From: Cunninghamella blakesleeana
Lineage: Eukaryota; Mucoromycota; Mucoromycetes; Mucorales; Cunninghamellaceae
DNA: 64,000 nt
Direction: 5' to 3'
Assembly (NCBI GenBank): GCA_017871115.1
Contig: JAFCIZ010000001.1
Span: 1,655,501-1,719,500 of the forward strand
Below the pieces are notes generated by a model that did not search any database, was not told where the DNA came from, and saw only the letters and a list, made by a program, of their open reading frames with translations. Made by a program: the position numbers and the translations under genes. Each line of letters starts with the position of its first letter. Within the stretch, counting starts at the first letter, position 1. This document shows positions 1-13,326 of the stretch, piece by piece.

Positions 1-2
1 AT

Positions 3-806
3 GCATCTTCAATTGCCGGAGTTAAAAGTTGGTACGAAGTAGATTATGTCGAAGGAGAAGATTTTGAATTTGATGAAAATCATAGTGAAATATTTGATAA
101 TAATAATAACGATGATAATAATAATGATAGCGATGAAGATGAAGAAAATAAAGGACACAGCAAGGAAATGGATATTCAAAATATTGATCAACAATCACCC
201 TTTTCTGAATCTAGTCATAACATGAAGTTGATCTATAATCGTCCTAGGTCCATTGCTGGAATATCTGCCTATCAACAAGCCAAACCACCTATCCATTTAT
301 CACTTGAAAAACAAAAAATGGGAACAGAAAAAAGATTGGAAGATATTCTTTTGACGTCACATATGGATACGGAAACATATTTACTCTATGAACAATTAAG
401 AAAACAACATGCAGCATTAGCAAATAAATATAAACAACTGCAATCTTTAGCAAAGGAGTACGAAGACATGGCAAAACAACTTCGTAACACTTATGCCCGT
501 CGGTCAGCTGAATTTGGGCAAATTGAACGTCAATTTAAATTGATAGTGGATGAGCAAATGGAAATGGAAAAACAATTAAAGCATGTAGAAGATGATAGTG
601 CAAAACTTCATTATGAACTGAATGTTTTGAACGAAAACTTGGTGGAAAGAGAAGAAAATGTAGCTGGGTTTTATAGTAAATTGGAAATATTGGAAAGAAA
701 AATGAAAGATGATCAACAATCACTTACCACCATGTTTATTATGGGTAATTTCTTCAAGTATTACTGGCAAAAAATTACAGATTTTTTGGGTAGGCCAAGA
801 TCTTAG
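3..806 (+). CDS. Coiled-coil protein, 3' part only
   Basis: The reading frame is open from the left edge of the window (base 3) to the TAG at 804-806, so the start lies outside. The visible 267 residues begin with a short ordered stretch, then an acidic Asn/Asp/Glu-rich run, then a linker. A long charged segment from roughly residue 115 to 235 has heptad-like spacing of Leu, Ile and Met and should form a coiled coil. The last 25 residues are more hydrophobic (FIMGNFFKYYW), possibly a short membrane or partner-binding tail. An internal ATG at 168 is unlikely to be the true start because the frame is open upstream. I do not recognise the family. A tethering or scaffold role would fit the coiled coil, but that is inference. 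Confidence 0.75.
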   Translation, partial: ASSIAGVKSWYEVDYVEGEDFEFDENHSEIFDNNNNDDNNNDSDEDEENKGHSKEMDIQNIDQQSPFSESSHNMKLIYNRPRSIAGISAYQQAKPPIHLSLEKQKMGTEKRLEDILLTSHMDTETYLLYEQLRKQHAALANKYKQLQSLAKEYEDMAKQLRNTYARRSAEFGQIERQFKLIVDEQMEMEKQLKHVEDDSAKLHYELNVLNENLVEREENVAGFYSKLEILERKMKDDQQSLTTMFIMGNFFKYYWQKITDFLGRPRS

Positions 807-1353
807 TATTCTTTATTATTATTATTATGTATTTTTATTTATTTATTATTGTTCTTATTACTAATATTACTAAATTAATTACTATAATTACTACTATTAT
901 TAATATTATTATTACTATTACTATTATTATTTTTATTGTTATTATTATACTACTGTTTTATTTTTTTCATTCTAACCAAATATAAATTTTTAATTTTAAA
1001 TAATAAAAGAAAAACAAGAAGTATATGTGCATGTATTTTTGTTTTTTTTTGTTTTTTTGTTTTTTTGTTTTTTTTTTATTTATTTATTTCACATTGAAAT
1101 GACTTTCATCTATGCATAAATAAAATCATAAATAACTAAATATACCTGTGTGGTTATATTTATTTGTTGTGGTTAATGATTTGCTATTAAATAAGATAAG
1201 GGAATCAAAAATGTTTATTTTTATTTTCTAATTTTTTTTTTTCAACCCCTTCTTTTTTTTTCTTTTTCATTTTTTTATTTTGCTTCTTCTCTTTCTTCTT
1301 CTTCCTTTTACCTCCTTTTTTTTTTTTTCATTAAAAATAAATATAAAAAAAAA
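807..1353. other. Intergenic, low complexity
   Basis: No coding signal is visible. The first half is TTA/ATT-rich, followed by T-runs broken by single G or A. The pyrimidine-rich stretch just before 1354 probably belongs to the promoter and 5' UTR of the next gene. Confidence 0.6.
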
Positions 1354-2022
1354 ATGGATAAACACCATAACCAAGAACCTGATGAAAATGAACCTGATGA
1401 AAATGAAGATGAACCCGATGAAAATAGTCATACTACCCATACTAAAAGCAACCATAATCACAACCCTACAAACACTAATAATTATAATCCAAATAGCACA
1501 AACACAATATCATCAAATCAATCCTCGGCACCTTCTGGTGGCAGCACTATTTTAATTGTACTTGTTATTGTCATTGTTTTATTTATTGTTGCCTTTTTAT
1601 ATTTTACAAAGATGCATCGATATATTGGACATTATTTATTCTCTAAAAAAAATAAAAATCAACCATCGACAACGGCCAGTAATTTACAGAACAATTATAA
1701 TCATCACCCTATTGATAATAACAACAACAATAATAATAATAATAATAATACAGATAGTTTATTAGAAACAGGTTTAATGGCCCATCATCATCTTCAAAAT
1801 GAAAAATCATCTTCATCCAACTCTTTACTAAATAATAACACTAATAACAACATTCACCATATCGATGCAGCAACGATAGGTTTAATAAATCGCATGGATG
1901 AAAAAACATTAATTATAGACCCTACCATAAAAATGGATGAAAAAACGTTACACTCGGAGGGCAACGTTTCTAATATAAAAATAAAGGTTAAAAAAAAAAA
2001 GTTACCACATGTTTCTGACTGA
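1354..2022 (+). CDS. Single-pass membrane protein, function unknown
   Basis: An uninterrupted 222-residue frame. The N-terminal 60 residues are hydrophilic, with a tandem PDENE-type acidic repeat (residues 9-24) followed by Asn/His/Thr-rich sequence. Residues about 65-84 form one strong hydrophobic segment of Ile, Val and Leu, followed by KMHR and further basic residues, which suggests a single membrane span with the C-terminal side in the cytosol. The rest is low complexity, with a run of Asn and a repeated MDEKTL motif (two copies near residues 190 and 205), and ends in a Lys-rich stretch. There is no signal peptide and no recognisable domain. The layout resembles a type I/III membrane protein of the cell surface, but I cannot assign a function. 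The lack of introns makes the model simple. Confidence 0.65.
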   Translation: MDKHHNQEPDENEPDENEDEPDENSHTTHTKSNHNHNPTNTNNYNPNSTNTISSNQSSAPSGGSTILIVLVIVIVLFIVAFLYFTKMHRYIGHYLFSKKNKNQPSTTASNLQNNYNHHPIDNNNNNNNNNNNTDSLLETGLMAHHHLQNEKSSSSNSLLNNNTNNNIHHIDAATIGLINRMDEKTLIIDPTIKMDEKTLHSEGNVSNIKIKVKKKKLPHVSD

Positions 2023-2157
2023 TAATAAACCATTATTATTATTTAGTATGTTTTAAAGAATAAAGGTTTAGATTAAATAAAATAAATACATCGATTTTAT
2101 TACAAAGTATGTTCAAGGGATATGAAAAATTGCCTAAAATTGCCATTTTTGTAAACC

Positions 2158-2171
2158 AAACTCCGCCGATC
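2158..2171 (+). promoter_or_regulatory. GC-rich promoter box CTCCGCCG
   Basis: The motif CTCCGCCGA sits about 100 bases before the TAD2 start codon in otherwise almost pure A/T sequence. The same core (TCCGCC) is found on the coding strand before the GT32 gene (about 38757) and before the Kre9-like gene (about 20490). That makes it a plausible activator site, but no factor is known. Confidence 0.3.
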
Positions 2172-2265
2172 TTTTATAAAAAAAAAAAGTTGGAAAAAAA
2201 TTTTATTTTCTTCGCCCTTTTTATTTAATATAAAAAATATCAATATTATATAATAATAATAAATC

Positions 2266-3331
<1,066 letters not shown>

Positions 3332-4126
3332 ACTATTCAAGAAACAATAGCAGCAACATAAACAATATCATTTATTACATTACTTCATTATATTCATTTT
3401 TAATTTACTATCAGCATTTATAATCATTTGTCACTAATAAAATTCAACTATCAAATTATTTAGAAAATAAATAATAAAGGCATTATTATGTATACTCTTA
3501 TGTGAGTTTTTTTGGAATTCATAATAGGAATTCTACGCAAAGTCATAGATATAGTAAAAGAATAAAGTAAAAGGAAAAAAAAAGACGCGTAAGAAATAAT
3601 TCTTCAAAGGATTTTGTATTTAAAAATTCATTGACTATAAATGCATAAAGTGAAAAAAGAGCAATGATTTAAAAAGTAAAAGGAACCAATTATATAAAAA
3701 TAAATGAAAATAAAATATATTAGGTTTTAAAAGTAACCATTTTTGAAATGTATCTTTTTTTATTAATATTCTTTTATAAAAATTTTATAACTACTAATAG
3801 TAAATGGTCATTTGATCATGTTTTATTTAATTCTAATTTGAAATAAATATAGTGCACAAGGATAATTTTAATACCACAATATACAATAACGTAACAAGTA
3901 TATATGATTTCATAGCTAGTTCAACGTTATGAATAATCGTTATAGAAAAAAATGAAGTTACTAAAAGAACGATAAAAATAGTATAAATATGAATATAATA
4001 ATCACAGCAAAAAAAAAAAAAAAAAAAAAAAAAGAGAACAAAAAAAATATGATTGAGTTAAATACATACAAGATAAAAATAAAAAAAAAATAAAAATAAT
4101 AGATTGAAAAATCATTGCCATATACA

Positions 4127-4162
<36 letters not shown>

Positions 4163-4164
4163 GA
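3332..4164. other. Intergenic between converging genes
   Basis: This is the 3' flank of TAD2 and of the PP2C gene, which converge here. I see poly-A and TA runs (A-run at about 4008-4033, TA-run at about 4131-4158) and AATAAA-like signals, but no gene. Confidence 0.6.
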
Positions 4165-6179
4165 TTATTCTTTTTCAGTAGCAACGGGGCTTGCTACAAC
4201 AGCAGGAACAGCTTCTGGAACCAAATCAACTTTTTCATCAATGACGGTGTTTTTTTGACCTTTTTCAATTCCATCTTCTTGAACGCTGTCTTTTATTTTT
4301 ATTTCATTTCCAAGAGAGTCTAAAATTGTTTTTGGAATGCGAGAAGCGACCCAATTATACCATTCATCGACCGATTTTCCATTCAATATTGCTACAATAA
4401 TAATTGACATATTATCACATCCTACACCACCTACTTCACTATCAGGTGCTAAACAGTGGTCCATAATTGATTCACAAATTTCTGATAATGCTTGTTTTTC
4501 AGCAATTCTAGCGCGAATATAGTCTACTACTTCTTGATTTGTCATACAATCCCAAATACCATCACAGGCTAATACAAAGAATTCATCATCATTTGTAATT
4601 TCATGCTCAATAATATCAGGATCACCTATATAAATATTAATGTAAGGATAAAAATAAAATAAAAATAAACAGTGCATAATAAAATAGAATGAGCAATATT
4701 TTTATTAATATATACACGTTTTTTTCTTTCTTTAATAAAATAAAATAAAACAAAATAATAATGGTAATAATTTTACTTACAGGTTACAATTTGTTCTTCT
4801 GCAGGTAAATGGTCGTTTTGTTTAAATTCAAAATCACCAATGGCGCGAGACAAAGCCAAATTACCTATTTATGTGACAATCAAATATATAATTATAAAAA
4901 TAATCGATGATTAAAGTTAAAAAAAAGTCTCGTAGTCCATTGTGCTGTTTATCTAGTTCTTATAAATTGAATTACCATTAACTCGTCCAAATTCAACAAA
5001 ACCGCCAGCAGCAATAATCCGTTGTGATTCTAAGCGATCTACAGGCTTGTGATCGTAAGATAAAGCTTTACTGGTACCATCAACACTAATAATTCCTCGT
5101 GAATCACCAGCGTTAGCCTAAATAATTTATATATAAAAAATAAAAAATGCGTTTAAAAAAAGAAGGTGAATAATTACAAATATATAACGATAAAAGCAAA
5201 TGATGTTTATTATAGTGTTGGTTATTACTTACCACAAATATTTTGTTATCAGGTGTTACAAGAGCAGTAACGGCCGTGCATCCAGAGGGATCATAAGTAA
5301 AGTTTTGATCTATTTAAAATAATCAAAGCGTTGTTGTACTTAATAAACTCATAGTTTGTGTTACAGTAAATATATAAATATATCTTTTTTTTTCGTTTGT
5401 TGATTTTTATTTTCCAGTTTGGTGCATGAGTGTAATATGATTTTTCTTCCTTTACCATTTTTCAATTCCTTATCAATAGTTAAAAAAGCATCTTTTAAGG
5501 CTTCACGATATTGCTTTTTATCAAAAAATGAACTTTCTCGAACTTTGCGATGTAAAATCTCGCCAGTATATTCTGCAACAGTTGATCCTATATAAATTTT
5601 AAAATATTAATAGTAATAAAGAAATATACTGATTAATATTAGTTACCATCATATCAACATTTATAAATATATATATACATCTAGCTTTACCTCCATGGCC
5701 ATCATAAACACCAAAGAAACTAGCATCTGTATCTTCTAATTTTAATATTGCAGCATGAGCATCTTCCATAGCTATATTCAAATTAACAAAACGCATATAT
5801 AATTAATAGTTTTTCTCTTTCCTTTATTTTTTTTTTTTCGAAATAATTATAATATTCTTGGTACATGAAATGTTTTTAAAGCAGGCATAAATGATAATAA
5901 TAATAATAAAGTAAAAAAAAAAGACTTACTTAATCTCCATCCTTGCATACTTTTTTTCATAAGTGTTATCCATGTTTTTTTTTTTAAGATAAAATAATAA
6001 ACATAATAATAAATAATAAATATATTAAGTAAACTATTTGAAATTGCCTCAAATTTCCTTAGTTTCAATTGATTTTTTTATATTATTTTAGTTTACCATG
6101 AAAGACCAAATAAGTATTTATCATTTGAATCGCTATGTGATTTTTTATCGATTATTGGTTCTGATAAAGTTTGTCCCAT
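4165..6179 (-). CDS. PP2C-type Mg/Mn-dependent protein phosphatase (Ptc2/Ptc3 type)
   Basis: Eight exons on the minus strand: 6179-6097, 5949-5930, 5771-5691, 5587-5456, 5309-5233, 5117-4976, 4864-4781 and 4625-4165, giving 359 residues. The start is MGQTLSEP, typical of the Ptc2/3 group, with Gly2 as a possible myristoylation site. All PP2C motifs follow in order: MQGWR and MEDAH near residues 29-40, VYDGHGG at 56-62, ANAGDSR, DHKP, SRAIGDF, ACDGIWD and CDNMS. These carry the metal-binding Asp residues. The tail after the catalytic domain is acidic and Val/Ala/Pro-rich. In yeasts these enzymes dephosphorylate stress-activated MAP kinases and checkpoint kinases. Exon 2 is only 20 nt and encodes the conserved MQGWRL motif, which makes the phase assignment secure. 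Confidence 0.93.
5930..5949 (-). other. 20-nt microexon of the PP2C gene
   Basis: Flanked by AG and GTAAGT on the minus strand. It supplies the last base of Cys28, the six residues MQGWRL and the first base of Thr35. The conserved PP2C motif MQGWR(L/P)TMEDAH is only restored if this exon is included. Confidence 0.85.
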
Positions 6180-6967
6180 ATTTCTTTTAGGTTGGTGTTA
6201 TTATGTAGAAGCAATAGAAAATACGTAAATATATACATAAAAGAATAAAATAAAAATAGATAAAAAGGGTAAAATAAAGATAGTTAAAACACATGAAATA
6301 TTCCTTTTTTTATGTTGCTGTTGTTGTTCTTCTTCAATTATATGTTATTCTTCTTGTTTATAATAAATTTCCATAGCTACTTTAGCTTCTTTTTCTTTCC
6401 ATTTCTTGTATATATTTCAATAACAATAATAATATATAAAAAAGAATGATATTTACTTTTTCCCTTTTCAAACAATTAAACTTAAAGAATCAATATGAAA
6501 ATATGGTAGGTTCTATTTATATATATTTTTATAATGGATTAAATATATATATGAATATATATTTATGTAGTAAAATAGAAAAATAATAATACGAAAGAAA
6601 AAAAAATAGTGACATGGAATTTTTTTGTAAAAATGTAGATGTTTTTAAATCTCCGAATCAAAAATTTTTTAATAAAAGAAAACAATCATTTTTTTGTGCA
6701 ACTATATTTACCCAAAAAAAAGTTTTGTAAAAACATTAATGCCTTTTATTAGAGACTTTAATAAATATATACTTATTTATTGAAATAATAATTGAAAATA
6801 ATAAAAAAAATTACATAAAATATTAAGTTTGCTTCTAAAAGTAACTATATTCATTAATAATAATAATAATAATAAAATAAACAAATAAATAACATAGTAA
6901 TAGAAAAATAAATATATAGAAAAAAATAAAACGAATATTATATATATAAATATATATATATCGTTAA
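6180..6967. other. Intergenic, AT-rich
   Basis: Lies between the PP2C start and the kinesin stop, both on the minus strand, so it holds the kinesin 3' UTR and the PP2C promoter. Only AAT/TA runs and T-runs are visible. Confidence 0.6.
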
Positions 6968-9900
6968 TTAAGAATCAATAATATTATCTATTGGAAATTT
7001 TTGATCAATTTTGCTAATCCAGTCAATCATATCTGCTTTTGTGGTGGATTGAATTGTATATGCATTGTTACTGGTATATAAGGCAAATACATTAGCTCTC
7101 TATAATTTAGTATAAATAAACAATAAATATACATAGAGTTTATTAATAATTATGTTATCCTCGCCATAAAAAATATTGCTTATTTTCTTACCTGAACTAA
7201 TTTTTCCAATTCCGGGTTATAATCTATTCTTACAGACGTAACGTTGATAATACCGATTTCATTTTTTTCTCCTTCATCACTATAAATACTTATATATGGT
7301 CTAAGAAAAATATAAGATATAAAAATAATTATATTATTATTAGCACAGAATAAAATTACTATTTGATAATTATCATCATCATGTTAATATTTATATTTAC
7401 CTTCGCATCACAAACCATCTCTTTGTCCATATATCCCCTAAGGCATCTTCTTGATACATAAGGTATCCTTTCTTTGTTATATTGGGTCTAAATAAAACGC
7501 AAATAAATATATAATAATAAATATTAATTAATAAAGATTATTAAGTAAAGCCTATTTGATGTTTTTATATATACACATATATATATATAGTTTTTTTTTT
7601 CTTACGATGGAGTTATAAGTTTAACTTCAGAGAGTAGGTTGACAGCATTTTCGAATCCATTGAAATGTGTTTGATCAAATACATAATCTTGATTTCCAGA
7701 TATAGGTGGATCTTGACATATCTGTATCTATTATTTAAATAAAATAAAATAAAATAATAACGATAAATAAAATAATCATTATCATAATAGTAATAATCAT
7801 AATAATATTAATAATTTATACATACCTCTTGATCAGAGCCGAATTTAGTTTTCCATAATTCAATTGTTTTTTTCAATAAAAACAATTTCTTTTCTTCGTC
7901 TACTGGGGTCATTGAAGAAGAAGAAATAGGTGGAGAAGGTAAAGAAGTGACGGATGATATTGAGTTCATTGTTGATGAAGATGTAAGGTTAATATTATGT
8001 AAAGGCTTTTTTTGCAAGGCCAATACTAATTTTGTACGCATGATTTCTTCTTGTTGTTTCATATTATTACGAATCATTTTATAATCATTTACTAGCGAGA
8101 CTCCTCTTGGTCGCCATGAACCTAAGAATAATTCTTCACCACGAATATATTTGGATGCTGTATTTAATCGCCATAATTGATCAACCCGTCTTGTCATAGG
8201 AGGAGTTAATTGGACAGAAAACACACCACTTGATTTTGTTAATCGTTTTGTATTTTTACCACCGACAGTACCAACGCCTAATAATTTTTTAAATCGTGAA
8301 GTCGCATACCCAGATGTATCTCTTCCTGTCACACGGACTGCAATATCCATACTAAATTCAATCGGCTTCCCGCATCGCTTTGCTTCTACTTCCCATTTCA
8401 CATTTAATAAAACTCTTGTTCTTGATGGTGTCAATTGATTTAAAAATAGACAATCATGTTGTGAACTATCCCAAGCTCCCTGTACTGTGATTTGACTTGT
8501 GCCATCTTTATTATAAGTTGCTGAATTTTTAAAATGTTGTTGACCTAATAATTTAATGGGTATAAATTCATGTGAAGTTGAGTCAATGGTTCTGCCTTTT
8601 GCTGTTGTTTGTCTAACATTGCCAATACTTATTTTTGAAATATTTAACCATTCAAATTGATGTCCAGAAGTATGGTATAATGTAATGTTAATACGTCTTT
8701 GTAATCCTTGTCGTAATGTAAATACTCCACGATCTAGTGAATGTTCTGATAAAACTTCTACGGGTTGATACTCGCCATTATGTAATAATTCAGATATTTG
8801 TACCCAAGCTAAAACATCGTGTCTTTCTGTTACTAGTAACTCTTCTTCAGGACGACGTTCTATTACAGAAACAGAAGATGGTATAGGTGATGGTGGTTCA
8901 ATGGTATTATTATTATTATTATTATTATTATTTTCTATATGTTCATTATTATTGTTGCTTATATTTTTATTGGTTGACGATGTATCTGAGGTACGTCTTT
9001 TTTCGCGCTGTTCATCCCATCGTTCTAGTTGACTTAGAACTTTTGATTGAGTAATACCGTAAACTTCAAAAGGTAATATTCCATTTGATAATATATCTAA
9101 AACACTACTTGTTACGGTTAAGGATATTGTCTGAGAGTAATTTAATGATATAGTATCTTCATTAAACCCAACGGCTGGTGTTGTTGCATAAACTTTTTCT
9201 GATATTGAATCTGTTGAAATACCACCAAAGGATGATAATTTAAATTGCACATGAACTTGAGTATAATCTGATTCCAACATGCCGCTTAGATTTTCTAACT
9301 GAATTTCAAATAATAATTGCTGTCCTACTTTTAATTCTTGCATATTATCTTCATCTTCGTTGTCATCATCATCTTCGTCATCGTCATCTTCTCCATCATC
9401 ATGTATGCTATGGTCAACATTGTTGTGATTATTTACATTACTATTATTATTATTATCATTCATAGGCTCAAACCCATGATGTATATCTAATAAATGATTA
9501 GTTGAATCCATATCAGAAAATGGTAAAGGACGAGCTTCAGGACCTTTTACAGCTACCGAAACAGCAATTGGTGTTACAGTGACTCTTAAAACACCTTTTA
9601 CTTGACCAGTAGATAATTGAATCACAGGAACATCACTTGTATATTTTTGTTGTGTTACTAGATTTCTTAAACAAAGAGTAGCGCCACCAATAAAAGAATA
9701 TTTAGGACAGGGATTTTCAAAAAATGGATCTTCCCAATTAAAATGTTTACAATACTGGGGTCGATCAATAAAATTGTATAAATTTCTCATTTTTTGCAAT
9801 CTTGTTTTTAATTTATCTAAGGACCAAACATAAATCACTTGATTTTTACGATCCAGCACACGTATACCAACACATGGCTTTTGAGAAGAGATAAAAGAAG

Positions 9901-12800
9901 TATCTTCATCTGTCTCAAATTGATGTAATGCTGACGTAGGTTCCCAAAAAGATAACGGATTAGAGAATGGATCATCATTAATAATTGTAAATTGATACAC
10001 TACATCTTTACGAAGTTCTTTTGCGATGATATTAGCTTCTTTAAGCATCATTGCATTAGTTAGCACCACTTCAGCCATGGATACATAACGCAATCGTTTC
10101 CAATGATTCATTACTTTTTTAATTAATAATTGCTGAGCATCTGTAAAAGTAAAAGGAGAAGTTGAAGTTGAACCATTGCCATCTATGGATACCGGTGAAT
10201 TGATAGCTGTTTGTTGAGAGAATTGACGAGACATACGATTGATTTTAGCTTCAAATTGGCGTTTTTGATCATCCAATTCACGTAACATTCTTTCCTTTTC
10301 CATTTTGAATTTTTCTTCCAATTCACTGTGGGCAAACGTTAAATCTGTTGAAACACTCTCCGTACCATCGTCGATCATTGTTGGCGTTGCAGAATTTCTA
10401 TAAGATTCACGTGAAGAATCGTCATCATCATTTTCAGTTCGACTTTCAGACCTTGTTCTTCTTGAGTTGCGTACACGTGTTAAATGATCATATAATTTTT
10501 CTAATTCTTCATCTTTCATACCACCAAAATTATTTTCTGTTGCATAATAATTAAGAACGGCTTCACGTCGTGCATAATTCCAATCCATGATTTCTGAGCC
10601 TATGACACTGGCAGCATCTGTTGGTGAATCAGGGCGTTCCATTTCATCTTCAAGCATTGAATTTTCTTTTCCCATCCCTTTTTCAATTACTAATTTTTTC
10701 AAGTTGCGTTCTCTTCTCACTTCTTCAGGATGATTAAATCTAAATATGTGATGGTCGCCCAGAATAATCCTATCGCTACTACGAAGCCGCTGTGGCGATT
10801 CTAATCGTCTACCATTAACCATTGTGAGTGTATCATTCCCAGGATGAAGTGTAACAGTTCCATTATTATTTTCAAATAAACAATGATCATCTTGAATATT
10901 AGAACCACTGAGACGTATATCAGCAGGCACTTGACTTTCACTACGACCGACACGAGTATCACCTATTTTTAACTGATACATAAGACATTCAGACATAAGG
11001 GGATCTTCATTTAAATTCACTAAGTGAGGCATTTTTTTAGGAGCATAAACACCAACATTGTTTTTATGCACAGCAATACCAAGTTCTGCGAGAGCCTTTT
11101 CACGTTCCACTTGAATTTCTTCTGTTTTTTTTAGTTTTTCTTCCCAAGTTTCATTCAGATTAGCCAATAGTTTTTCAGAGCTTTGTAGTTGTTCAATCAT
11201 TTCATGCTTTGTCATTTTTTTCGTATTGCCTTCCTCATCAATTATTTCAAATACTTGATTGGATGATTTCTTTAAGGAAGTAGATGGAAAACGTGTTGCA
11301 ACAGGTGATGAAGTACCCCCTCCATTTTTTTTGTAAGCACTACTAGCTGTTAATTGTTCTACTTCTTCAGGTGCATAGGTTCTTAGTCGATCACGTAACA
11401 ATTCTAATTCATCTTTAAGTTCTCGAATCATCTTTGCATTTGGATCTTCATTGACGACTGCCTTATTCTTAATCTTCTTTGCCTGATCTGCATATCTTAA
11501 TGTACTAAGTGTTTCATCATAATCAGCTGGTGAAATTGCTGCAATCTAAATATGTTTAAAATAAATAAATAAATAAATAAAGATATATATATTAGTATAA
11601 GCTATTCTATTTTATCTATTTATATGTATATCTATTTGCATTATTTATATTACCATCGCTGTTTTTGAATTACCACCCAATGAATCTTTTAATAGCCAGG
11701 TTAAGATCTAAATAAACATAAAACAAAAAGCAAAATAATAACAATAACATTAGTATTTATTTATATATATTATCTTTATAATTACTTAATTATATGTTTT
11801 TGTTTTTATATTTGAAAGAAAAATTATACTTACAGAATCACGATATGGGATAAATACATCTTTTGCTTTTCTTCCTTTTTTACCTTCTTGCATAGATTGT
11901 TCAGCAAGCCCAGCAATAACTTTACCCAAGGTTGTTAGGGAACGATTAATATTTGCACCTTCTTTCAATCTTGTTCCAGTAGCACCAGTACTATTCGCAC
12001 GTTCACTACCAGCTAAATCGACCAAACTAAATATATAAATCATTTAATAATATAAAAATTAAAATTAAAAAATTCAATGACCATGAGTAGAATGAGTTTT
12101 TGTTTTAAAAAATAATTAAAAATAAATCAAGTATACCTAATTCTTGCGACTTTTTCAGTTTCTAATTTTGTTAAATCATCTACTCTTTTTTGTGTTAAAA
12201 ATAAGGTGAAGACTGCATGAGATCTAGATGATGTTTCGTTCATATTTGTTGCTGCTACCGTTCTAGCCTATTTAAATAAATAAATAAATAAAGTTATTAT
12301 TAGTTAGTTGTATAATGTTTATTACTGTTATTTTGTATAAATGGTTGATAATTTTATAAGCCAAAGGGAGAGGAAGAGATTTAGATTTTTACCTTGTTGC
12401 CTTCATCCATTAAATGATTAATATCGTCAAAGGATTTCACTACTAATCTTGATAAATCTTCAACATAAGGGCCAGTCGATGGATGTTCACGTACTTTTAA
12501 ATTTCCTTTATTTTTTGGATTTAATAAATCACGGACTTTTTCATTGTAAATTTCTATATAAGATACTTCCACTCGATAAGTTAATTTTTCATCGTTTGAT
12601 TCTGCTGCACGGTTAATTCGATTGAATAATTCTGAGCAACATTTTGGAATAATCCCTTTATCTTCACCATAACCCATCATAGAATAAGATTTACCAGCAC
12701 CAGTCTGACCATCTAAATAATAACAATAATAAAAAAAGTATAAAAAAAAAATAAGGGGAAAAATTAATTAAACACAAAAAAAAAGTAAGCATAAACTAAT

Positions 12801-12842
<42 letters not shown>

Positions 12843-13326
12843 TGAAAAGTAATAATAATAATCTTACATGCAAAAATACAACAATTAAAACCATCAAAGG
12901 CATGATCCAAAAGCTCTTCACCCAAATCATTATAAACCATTTGTTGATCAGCATAATTTGGAGCATTTTTGTCAGCAGACCAATATGACTTGTCAAAAGT
13001 AAATGCCTTGAAATCTTCACTTTCTTTACCAGTTCGCTGATCTGGAGGCCGTGAAATAATTGTTTGATCACCTTCCATTCTAATAAGGCCTACAGCACCT
13101 CTGGCCAATTCTATTATAGTTAATGTTATCATTATTGACATAAAAGAATATATATACAATATAAGGTTATCAATCCAAAGGATGTTTATTTGTTTATTTT
13201 TCTAGTTCTATTTTCTCGTTATTGTTTCAGGTGTTCCTTTATTTTATTTTTTTAAACTGTGTATCAATCTATACCTCTTGAATTAAGTGGTCTACATCTA
13301 ACAACTACTTTAATATTATTATTCAT
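6968..13326 (-). CDS. Kinesin-3 (KIF1/Unc-104 type) with FHA and C-terminal PH domains
   Basis: Eleven exons: 13326-13275, 13110-12868, 12712-12393, 12267-12137, 12026-11834, 11707-11654, 11545-7826, 7727-7606, 7487-7401, 7300-7192 and 7099-6968. They sum to 1720 residues in one frame. The motor domain (about 1-360) starts [10 protein letters not shown] and has the P-loop GQTGAGKS at 100-107, switch I NETSSRSH at 215-222 and switch II DLAGSE from 252. A neck coiled coil follows, then an FHA domain (about 519-600, with VGRSE), more coiled coil, the KIF1-type central region, and a PH domain (about 1613-1715) starting KKGYLMYQ with the conserved W near its end. Fungal kinesin-3 carries early endosomes and other vesicles toward microtubule plus ends, and the PH domain binds phosphoinositide on cargo. 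Acidic and poly-Asn insertions interrupt the central part. The motor is encoded by small exons while the stalk is one 3.7-kb exon. Confidence 0.95.

Noticed and set aside
1280..1765. Overlapping frames across the single-pass membrane protein gene
   Set aside because: Shadows of the 222-codon frame caused by AAT repeats.
7808..11431. The 1207-codon frame as an independent FHA protein
   Set aside because: It is the large exon of the kinesin gene; flanking exons join in phase on both sides.
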